Both the position numbers and the translations under genes were made by a program. This document shows positions 8,520 to 14,829 of a DNA stretch of 38,784 bases, piece after piece. Source of the stretch: DYGX01 sp035325905 (lineage in GTDB: Bacteria > Chloroflexota > Anaerolineae > Aggregatilineales > Aggregatilineaceae). Within the stretch, counting starts at the first letter, position 1. Every line of letters begins with the position of its first letter. The stretch lies in NCBI GenBank assembly GCA_035325905.1, contig DAOKYY010000029.1, positions 1-38,784 on the forward strand. The letters are read 5' to 3'. The notes below the pieces were generated by a model, which saw only the letters and a list, made by a program, of their open reading frames with translations, searched no databases and was not told the DNA's origin.

Positions 8520-10064
8520 ATGAAACCCACCCTGCACGTTCTGCGGCTCGAACCGCATGATGATGTCGTCTCGATCCGCGACCGTCTGACCTTCGTGCGC
8601 TCGACGCATGTGCTGCTGGTCTGGCCGGATGGCGGCGCGATCTTTCCGCGTCGCAAGCTCGATCTGCTGCTGGTCCAGCGCCAGGCGCAGCAGCTCGCCA
8701 TGCGTCTCGCGCTGGTGACGACCGACCCCGCCATCATCGACTATGCCGACGATCTGCACCTCTCCGTCTTCCCGACCGTGGACGCCGCCCGCCGCTCGCG
8801 CTGGAAGAAGCCGCGCAACAAGGTCTTCGCCGCCCGCGCGCACGACCCCGCGCTTCAGCTCGAGCGCGCCGAGCACGTCGCGTGGCTGGCGGAGCGCGCC
8901 GCTGCGCGCAGCCGCCGGTCGTCGCGGCTGGGGCGCTGGATCGTCTTCGGGATCGTGCTCCTGGCGCTCGGAGCGGCCTTCTGGCTGGTTGCGCCCAGCG
9001 CCACCGTGACGCTGACGCCCGCCGCCGACCAGATCGCCGTGACGGTCAGCATCACCGCCGATCCAGCGCTGACCGACATCGACATCGAAACCGCGCGCAT
9101 GCCCGCGACGGTCGTCTCGCTGGAAGCAACCAGCCGCGTCACGATCGAGGCGTCGGGGCGCGCCGACGCGGGCGCGACGCGGGCCGAAGGCCGCGCCCGC
9201 CTCACCAACCTGTCCGGCGGGCCGGTGATCGTGCCCGCCGGGACGGTCCTCGCGACCGGGGAGACTTTCCCGGTCCGCTTCGAAACCCTGACCGAGCTGA
9301 TCCTGCCCGCCGGAGAAGCCGCCGCCAGCGACGTGAGCATCCGCGCCCTGGCTGAGCACGCCGGGACCCAGGGTAACGTGCCGCCCGGCGCCATCACGCG
9401 CGTTGAAGGCGATCTGGCGGGCATTCTGGCCGTCACCAACCCAAACGCGACGACCGGCGGCGCGTTTCAAGAGCTGAAGGTCGTGACCGCCGGCGATCAC
9501 AGCCGCCTGTTGGTGCTGGGCCGCCAGCAGGTCTTGCAGCGCGCCCGCGACCTGCTGCTGCACCAGTACAGCGGCGAGCAGTTCCTCGTCCCCGGCTCGA
9601 TCACGATTATCGAAGAACGGCCCGGCTGGACGACCTACAGCGCCGTCGTCGGCGAAACCGTTGACAGCGTCAGCCTGGACCTGCGGGCGCGCGTCCAGGC
9701 GGTGATCGTGGACGAGCGGCTGGCGCGCCAGGTGGCCTACGCCGCGCTGCGACCGCGCGTCCGCCCAGGGCTGGAGATCGCGCCCGGCGCGCTGACCTTC
9801 GCGCGCGGCGCGATCCAGCAGATCGAGCCGGACGGCACCGTTACCTTTCTGATGGACGTGCGCGGCAGCAGCACGGTCGCGATCAACCCGGACGCCGTGC
9901 GCGAGCGGATCGCGGGGACAAGCGTCGCCGAAGCGCGCCGCCGCCTGGAGCGCGAGCTGGTGCTGGAGCCGGACCACCCGCCGCAGATCGACGTGTGGCC
10001 GGGGCTGTTCGGGCGGATGCCCGCGCTCCCGATGCGCATCCGGGTCGAGGTTATCCAGCCGTGA
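8520..10064 (+). CDS. Membrane-anchored 'baseplate J-like' domain protein
   Basis: A 514-aa protein of a type usually labelled baseplate J/gp47 family. Residues 1-110 form a cytoplasmic domain starting HVLRLEPHDDVVSIRDR and containing LLVWP (32-36). A single transmembrane helix (about 139-159) follows, then a beta-rich extracytoplasmic region. That region has a J-like segment (LTNLSGGPVIVPAGTVLAT, near residues 222-240) and a C-terminal domain (about 320-514). The ATG at 8520 was chosen because upstream codons lie inside the repeat array. The gene ends in a GTGA overlap with ruvX. No phage genes surround it, so a virion role is unlikely. Its place between alaS and ruvX-mltG suggests a cell-envelope function, but this is inference. 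Confidence 0.85.
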   Translation: MKPTLHVLRLEPHDDVVSIRDRLTFVRSTHVLLVWPDGGAIFPRRKLDLLLVQRQAQQLAMRLALVTTDPAIIDYADDLHLSVFPTVDAARRSRWKKPRNKVFAARAHDPALQLERAEHVAWLAERAAARSRRSSRLGRWIVFGIVLLALGAAFWLVAPSATVTLTPAADQIAVTVSITADPALTDIDIETARMPATVVSLEATSRVTIEASGRADAGATRAEGRARLTNLSGGPVIVPAGTVLATGETFPVRFETLTELILPAGEAAASDVSIRALAEHAGTQGNVPPGAITRVEGDLAGILAVTNPNATTGGAFQELKVVTAGDHSRLLVLGRQQVLQRARDLLLHQYSGEQFLVPGSITIIEERPGWTTYSAVVGETVDSVSLDLRARVQAVIVDERLARQVAYAALRPRVRPGLEIAPGALTFARGAIQQIEPDGTVTFLMDVRGSSTVAINPDAVRERIAGTSVAEARRRLERELVLEPDHPPQIDVWPGLFGRMPALPMRIRVEVIQP

Positions 10065-10528
10065 GCGAAGCTGCGTTTCCAGGCCGCCTGCTGGGCGTCG
10101 ATCACGGGCTGAAGGTGATCGGGCTGGCGATCTCGGACCCGACCGGCCTGCTCGCCCGCCCCCTGACCCTGCTGTGGCGCGCTTCCAGGCGCGAGGATTT
10201 CGCTCGCATCAACACGGTGATCGCGGCGCACGGCGTGGCGGGGCTGGTCGTCGGCCTGCCGGAATCGCCCCCGCACATCACCGCCTACACGCAGGCGGAC
10301 CGCGTGCGGCTGTGGGCGTCTCGGCTGGCGGCGGCGGTCGAGGCGCCGGTCTACCTCTGGAACGAGCGTTATTCGTCGCAGGAAGCCGAGGAATTGCTGG
10401 CCGAGGCGGGGCGCCAGCGGCCTGAGCGGATCGACGCGGTCGCGGCGGCGGTGATTTTGCAGGGCTTTCTGGACGCGCTGCGCGCCGGGGAGCCATGGCC
10501 GGAGCCGGTCGCTCCGGCGCGGGATTAA
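10061..10528 (+). CDS. ruvX: RuvX/YqgF family putative pre-16S rRNA nuclease (Holliday junction resolvase-like)
   Basis: A 155-aa RNase H-fold protein of the YqgF/RuvX family, which matures the 5' end of 16S rRNA in bacteria where it has been studied. The N-terminal LLGVDHGLKVIGLAISD (residues 10-26) corresponds to the family LGLDxGxKRIGVAxSD strand carrying the first catalytic Asp (D14). LVVGLP appears near 66-71, NERYSSQEAEELL near 103-115, and RIDAVAAAVILQ contains the last acidic residue. The GTG start at 10061 overlaps the upstream stop (GTGA), which indicates translational coupling. The in-frame extension back to 9995 overlaps the upstream gene and was rejected. mltG follows after 82 nt. 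Confidence 0.92.
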   Translation: MSEAAFPGRLLGVDHGLKVIGLAISDPTGLLARPLTLLWRASRREDFARINTVIAAHGVAGLVVGLPESPPHITAYTQADRVRLWASRLAAAVEAPVYLWNERYSSQEAEELLAEAGRQRPERIDAVAAAVILQGFLDALRAGEPWPEPVAPARD

Positions 10529-10571
10529 GCAAGCGGCGGGAAGCCGTCGTGAAGCGCCGCCCATTCGCGGG

Positions 10572-10577
10572 TATTAT
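10572..10577 (+). promoter_or_regulatory. Candidate mltG -10 element
   Basis: TATTAT preceded by GGG, 33 bases before the mltG ATG. The upstream -35 match (GTGAAG at 10549-10554) is poor. mltG may instead be read from the upstream operon. Confidence 0.35.
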
Positions 10578-10610
10578 GTTCCCTGAGCGATTGTGATCAG
10601 GAGCATTTCG

Positions 10611-11780
10611 ATGGAATCAGCACCTGCTACGCCGTCCCGCAGCCTGCTCGGCGTCCTGCTCGCGCTGGCCCTGGCGATCGGGCTGGTCGCTTGTGTGGCG
10701 GGCGCCGGACTGTTCCTCTGGGCGCGCCAGGACGGCTTGAACCCGATCCGCGCCATCCAGCTGCGGATCGCGCTCGCGCAGCGCGAAGATGACCTGAACA
10801 CCCCGGCGGGCGCCAGCGACGACTATCAGCGCTTCGTGGTCAACGGCGGCGACTCGGCCTATACCATCGCGCACAACCTGCTCGCCCAGCGCCTGATCAC
10901 CGACGCCGAGCTGTTCGTCGATTACGTGCAGTACCACCGGCTGGACAGCCAGCTTGAGGCCGGGACATTCTACCTGCGCGACCGGCAGACCATCCCGGAG
11001 ATCGCCCGCGCGCTGACCGACGCCAGCGCCGCGACGGTCCCGTTCCGCACGCTGGCGGGCTGGCGCGTCGAGGAGATCGCCGCCGTGATCGACAGCAACC
11101 CGCTGCTCGACTTCAGCGGGGCGGATTTTCTGGCGGTGGTCGGGCGCGGGGCGACCATCCCGGCGGAGTTCAAGAGCCGCAACGGGTTCCCCGACGAGAT
11201 GACCAACGGGCAGCCGCCCTCGCTGGAGGGGTTCCTCTATCCGGGCACGTACCAGCTTCGCCCCGGCATCACGCCGGTCGAGCTGCGCGACGAGATGCTG
11301 GCGGCGTTCAGCGCGGCGGTGAGCGATGACTTCTACCTCAAGGCGTCGCAGCAGGGGCTGTCGATGTACGAGGTCGTCACGCTGGCGTCGATCGTCCAGC
11401 GCGAGGCGGTCGTCGCCGAAGAAGCGCCGCGCATCGCGGCGGTGTACCTGAACCGGATGCGCCTGCCGATGCGTCTCGACGCCGACCCGACCGTGCAGTA
11501 CGCCTTGGGGAATACGCGCGACGCCGCGACCTGGTGGCCGTCGCTAACCCAGGCGGACTATTACGCGACGGGCGGGCTGCCCAACCAGTCGTACAGCACC
11601 TATCTCAACGAGGGGCTGCCGCCAGGGCCGATCAACTCGCCGAGCCTGGGGTCAATCCGCGCCGTGCTCGAAGCGCCGCAGACCGACGAATTCTACTTCC
11701 GGCTCGGCTGCGACGACCGGACGCACGTCTTCTTCCGGCTGGATCAGCAGAACGATCACGCGATTTTCACCTGCCCGTGA
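10611..11780 (+). CDS. mltG: Endolytic murein transglycosylase MltG
   Basis: A 389-aa inner-membrane lytic transglycosylase that cleaves nascent glycan strands and so helps set peptidoglycan chain length. It has a single N-terminal transmembrane helix (about 11-37), a LysM-like segment (VNGGDSAYTIAHNL), and the YceG catalytic domain. LASIVQREA places the catalytic glutamate at E265. The family motifs LDADPTVQYAL and YLNEGLPPGPINSPSLGSI are present. The ATG at 10611 has an ideal AGGAG (10599-10603) with 7-nt spacing; an earlier in-frame ATA/ATT region at 10593 lacks this. It is the last gene of the alaS-ruvX-mltG group and ends at a strong bidirectional terminator. Confidence 0.97.
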   Translation: MESAPATPSRSLLGVLLALALAIGLVACVAGAGLFLWARQDGLNPIRAIQLRIALAQREDDLNTPAGASDDYQRFVVNGGDSAYTIAHNLLAQRLITDAELFVDYVQYHRLDSQLEAGTFYLRDRQTIPEIARALTDASAATVPFRTLAGWRVEEIAAVIDSNPLLDFSGADFLAVVGRGATIPAEFKSRNGFPDEMTNGQPPSLEGFLYPGTYQLRPGITPVELRDEMLAAFSAAVSDDFYLKASQQGLSMYEVVTLASIVQREAVVAEEAPRIAAVYLNRMRLPMRLDADPTVQYALGNTRDAATWWPSLTQADYYATGGLPNQSYSTYLNEGLPPGPINSPSLGSIRAVLEAPQTDEFYFRLGCDDRTHVFFRLDQQNDHAIFTCP

Positions 11781-11800
11781 CGGGCGTCCGATCACCGCGC

Positions 11801-11843
11801 AAACAAAAAAGACGACCCCCTCGGTTCGGGAGGTCGCTTTCTT
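11801..11843. terminator. Bidirectional intrinsic terminator between mltG and the DUF4342 gene
   Basis: CGACC-C-CC pairs with GG-A-GGTCG around the loop TCGGTTCG (stem about 11813-11836, one mismatch). An A-rich run (11801-11810) lies on the left and CTTTCTT on the right. It can terminate mltG on the plus strand and the DUF4342 gene on the minus strand. Confidence 0.85.
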
Positions 11844-11871
11844 GGTCGTTGATTTTCAACTGCCGGCGGGG

Positions 11872-12213
11872 CTAGATGCCGCCGCCCTGATCGCCCTTCG
11901 AGTCGTCGTCCATCTCGCGCACGACCTGGATCTGCACGCGCGACACCAGCGCGGCCAGCGCGCCGAGCGCCGCCATCACCGGCGCGGCCAGCGCGAAGAC
12001 GCCGCCCGCCACGACCCCGACCGTCAGCGGGATCTCCAGATTGTATTTCCCGCCGGGGTCTTTGATGATCAGCCGCCGCACGTTGCCTTCCTGAATCAGG
12101 TCGCGCACGCGGTCCATCAACTGGCGGCCTTCCAGCTCGATATCTTCCACAAAGGTTCGCTTTCCGCTCTGCGGCTCTTGAGACTGGCCTGATTGTCCTG
12201 ACTGTTCACTCAT
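11872..12213 (-). CDS. DUF4342 domain protein
   Basis: A 113-aa protein with a polar, Gln/Ser-rich N terminus (about 1-20). A helix with the pattern GRQLMDRVRDLIQEGNVRRLIIKD follows, then the DUF4342 core LEIPLTVGVVAGG leading into an Ala-rich hydrophobic segment (about 64-92). The tail is charged and Gly-rich. The family has no established function; the hydrophobic stretch suggests membrane association. The ATG at 12213 was chosen because GGGAG lies 8 nt before it; the in-frame ATG at 12291 has no such site. It lies 95 nt downstream of the nucleoside phosphorylase gene on the same strand and may share its transcript. Confidence 0.88.
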   Translation of the reverse strand: MSEQSGQSGQSQEPQSGKRTFVEDIELEGRQLMDRVRDLIQEGNVRRLIIKDPGGKYNLEIPLTVGVVAGGVFALAAPVMAALGALAALVSRVQIQVVREMDDDSKGDQGGGI

Positions 12214-12308
12214 CTTGAGCACTCCCTCTAGGATGCTGAACGCTCGCAGGGCATTCTGGACATGCCTGACAGACGGTAGAATAGAATACACGTCCCCGCT
12301 CCCACGAA

Positions 12309-13631
12309 CTACTCGTTTCCATAGATCGTAGCATAGAACGCCGGGCGCGGCGGGATGCTATGATCTACTACGTCCAGCGCCTGATCAAGTTGCGCCCGCG
12401 CGCGGACAAGCCGCCCTTCCTCGTTGGCGTGGATCGTGAAGACAGGCGCGCCAGCCTCGATCCGGTCGCCGACCTTGCAGTGGGCCACCACGCCGACCGC
12501 CGGGTCGATGGGGTCCTCTTTTTTCTCGCGGCCCGCGCCCAGCTCCAGCGTCGCCTGCGCCACGCGCAGCGCATCGACCCGCGCCACCCACCCGCCGCGC
12601 GGCGCGGAAATCACTTCGTGCAGATGGGCCTGGGGCAACAAGTTCGGGTCGTCAATCGCGCGCACGTCGCCGCCCTGCGCCTCGACCAGCTCGCGCAGCT
12701 TGTTCAGGCCCGCCCCGCTGGCGAGCAGCGCGCCGAGGTCGTCCAGCGCGCGCTCCAGTCCGTCCGATGCCGTATCCTGACGGCCCAGCCGCAGCATGTG
12801 GGCCGCAATGGTTAGACAGTGCTCGCGCAGGTCCGCCGGACCGCCGCCGCGCAGCGTCTCAACCGCCTCGCGCACTTCCAGCGCGTTGCCGACCGCCTCG
12901 CCGAGCGGCTGGTCCATGTCCGAGAGCAGCGCGACCATCTGCCGCCCGGCGCTGACACCGATATCGACCATGATCTGCGCCAGGGCGCGCGCTTCCTCGA
13001 CTTCGCGCATGAACGCGCCCGCGCCGACCTTGACATCGAGCACGATCGCGTTCGCGCCTGCGGCCAGCTTCTTGCTCATGATGCTGCTCGCGATCAGTGG
13101 CAGGCTGGAGACGGTCGCCGTCACGTCGCGCAGCGCGTAAAACTTGCCGTCCGCCGGAGCGAGGCTTTTCGTCTGCCCGCCGAGCACAATGCCATGCTCG
13201 CGGACCTGCCGCAGAAACTCGTCGTCGGACAGCTTGACGCGGTAGCCGGGGATGGATTCTAGCTTGTCGAGCGTCCCGCCGGAGAAGCCCAGCCCGCGCC
13301 CGCTCATCTTGGCGACCGGCACGCCCGCCGCCGCCACCAGCGGTAGCACGACGAGCGTCACCTTATCGCCTACCCCGCCGGTCGAGTGCTTGTCTACGGC
13401 GTAGGGGATCACCGGCGACAGGTCAAGCTGGTCGCCGCTTTCGGCCATCGCGACGGTCAGATCAAACGTCTCGCGGCGCGACATCCCGCGCAGATACACC
13501 GCCATCAGCCACGCCGCAGCCTGATAGTCCGGGATGGTGTCCGCCGTGTACCCCGCCACAAACCAGCGTATTTCCTCGGTGCTCAGTTCCTCGCCGTCCC
13601 GCTTCCGGGCGATAATATCCGTCGCGCGCAT
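12309..13631 (-). CDS. pdp: Pyrimidine-nucleoside phosphorylase (thymidine phosphorylase family)
   Basis: A 440-aa cytoplasmic enzyme that cleaves uridine, thymidine or deoxyuridine with phosphate, giving the base and (deoxy)ribose 1-phosphate for salvage. KHSTGGVGDK (81-90) is the phosphate-binding segment. SGRGLGFSGGTLDKLES (110-126) matches the family signature. The C-terminal alpha/beta domain contains VGDRIEAGAPVFTIHANEEG. Length is normal. The ATG at 13631 is preceded by AAGGGTGG. Distinguishing Pdp from DeoA by sequence alone is uncertain; the Bacillus-like features favour the broader-specificity enzyme. Confidence 0.95.
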   Translation of the reverse strand: MRATDIIARKRDGEELSTEEIRWFVAGYTADTIPDYQAAAWLMAVYLRGMSRRETFDLTVAMAESGDQLDLSPVIPYAVDKHSTGGVGDKVTLVVLPLVAAAGVPVAKMSGRGLGFSGGTLDKLESIPGYRVKLSDDEFLRQVREHGIVLGGQTKSLAPADGKFYALRDVTATVSSLPLIASSIMSKKLAAGANAIVLDVKVGAGAFMREVEEARALAQIMVDIGVSAGRQMVALLSDMDQPLGEAVGNALEVREAVETLRGGGPADLREHCLTIAAHMLRLGRQDTASDGLERALDDLGALLASGAGLNKLRELVEAQGGDVRAIDDPNLLPQAHLHEVISAPRGGWVARVDALRVAQATLELGAGREKKEDPIDPAVGVVAHCKVGDRIEAGAPVFTIHANEEGRLVRARAQLDQALDVVDHSIPPRPAFYATIYGNE

Positions 13632-13745
13632 GGGGCCACCCTTTTGTATTCAGTCTGCCAAACGAGCCGAGTCACTGCGCCGAGTATAGCACGGGGCGGA
13701 GCGCGCAGTCCACGCAGGCGGGCGGTCGCCTCATCAAGCTCTCAC

Positions 13746-13773
13746 TTGACATCCCGCGCCCAGACGGTAGATT
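13746..13773 (+). promoter_or_regulatory. Probable promoter of the DsbA-like gene
   Basis: A perfect TTGACA (13746-13751), 16-base spacer, then TAGATT (13768-13773) preceded by GG. Downstream, GGCAA-A-TTGCC (13797-13807) is a perfect 11-base palindrome within the leader and could be an operator. Confidence 0.65.
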
Positions 13774-13837
13774 TATGATTGTTCAGATGTGAACTTGGCA
13801 AATTGCCGCTTCAGGAATCCGCAAAGAAGGAACCCGC

Positions 13838-14737
13838 ATGACGACCAAGACCACCAAGACAGACGAGCCATCGGTCAGGCTGCCCTGGCGCAGCCGCGCG
13901 CAGTTCGTCCGGGGTCGCACCCGCAAGCAGCGCCAGGATCAGTACCGCGCGCAGATCAACTTCCTCGCGATCATCGTCGGGATCACGGTGGTCGTCGCCG
14001 GGATATTCATCTACGCGAACTGGCTCCAATCCGGCAGCACCAAGACCGCAAGCTGCGCGGACTACCCGCAATACTGCGTGCCGCACGCGGGCGGCGCGAC
14101 CGGCAGCGACGAGCTGGCGAAGCTTGAGGCGCCCGGCATCCGCACGCTGGATGGCGAAAGCTCGGCAGCGCCCGGCGTCGTGCGCAGCGTGAACAGCGAC
14201 ATGATGCCGACCCTGGGCGACCCGAACGCGCCGATTCACTTCGCGCTGTTCTCGGACTACGCCTGCCCGCACTGCCAGGACTATCACGGCGGGGACCTGA
14301 AGCAGTTCATCGACGACTACGTGCTGACCGGCCAGGCGACGATGTCGATCGCCCTGCTGACGGGAACGGGCGGGCGCTACTCGCAGACCGGCTCGACCGC
14401 GGCGCTGTGTGCCGGCGAGCAAGGCGCGTTTTGGGAGTTCAGCGACGAGATGTTCCGCCTGGCCGAGTCGATGGGCGCGTCCAGCGCGTTCGACCTGGCG
14501 CAGCTTCGTGACTCGGCCCGCAAGATGGGCCTCGACTGGGATGCGATGCGCTCCTGCATCGCCTCAGGCCGCTACGATACGATCATGCAGAACTTCACCA
14601 CCATCGCGCTCGACTCCGGCGTGACCGGCACGCCCAGCGTCCGGTTCCGGGAAGGTTCCAGCGGTCCGTGGCAGCCGGTGGGGCGCGAATACGCCAACCT
14701 CGCCACGCTGACCGAGCAGGCGAACGCCACGCAGTAA
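13838..14737 (+). CDS. Membrane-anchored DsbA-family thioredoxin-fold protein
   Basis: A 299-aa protein with a basic cytoplasmic N terminus, one transmembrane helix (about 41-62) and an extracytoplasmic thioredoxin-fold domain. The redox motif is CPHC (C143-C146) within FSDYACPHCQDYH, as in DsbA/DsbG-like and Thioredoxin_4 proteins. The cis-proline loop is TGTPSV with P266. It probably catalyses disulfide formation or isomerisation in exported proteins. Two extra cysteines just after the membrane segment (CADYPQYC) could be structural or a second redox pair. The ATG at 13838 has AAGAAGGA upstream. The gene is monocistronic, with its own promoter and a strong terminator at 14781-14808. No DsbB/VKOR partner is in the window. 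Confidence 0.93.
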   Translation: MTTKTTKTDEPSVRLPWRSRAQFVRGRTRKQRQDQYRAQINFLAIIVGITVVVAGIFIYANWLQSGSTKTASCADYPQYCVPHAGGATGSDELAKLEAPGIRTLDGESSAAPGVVRSVNSDMMPTLGDPNAPIHFALFSDYACPHCQDYHGGDLKQFIDDYVLTGQATMSIALLTGTGGRYSQTGSTAALCAGEQGAFWEFSDEMFRLAESMGASSAFDLAQLRDSARKMGLDWDAMRSCIASGRYDTIMQNFTTIALDSGVTGTPSVRFREGSSGPWQPVGREYANLATLTEQANATQ

Positions 14738-14780
14738 GCGGCGCAACGGACGGCTCCCGGAAGGTGCCCAGCGTGAATCA

Positions 14781-14808
14781 AAAGCCCCCTCACGCGCGAG
14801 GGGGCTTT
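14781..14808. terminator. Bidirectional intrinsic terminator
   Basis: Perfect 11-base stem: AAAGCCCCCTC (14781-14791), loop ACGCGC, GAGGGGGCTTT (14798-14808). It lies between the convergent DsbA-like and SH3b genes and can serve both. Confidence 0.92.
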
Positions 14809-14829
14809 GTGTTCGATTCGCTTAGTGAG

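Noticed and set aside
8520..10064. Prophage or contractile injection system suggested by the J-like domain
   Set aside because: No other tail, capsid, integrase or AAA genes are nearby; neighbours are alaS, ruvX and mltG.
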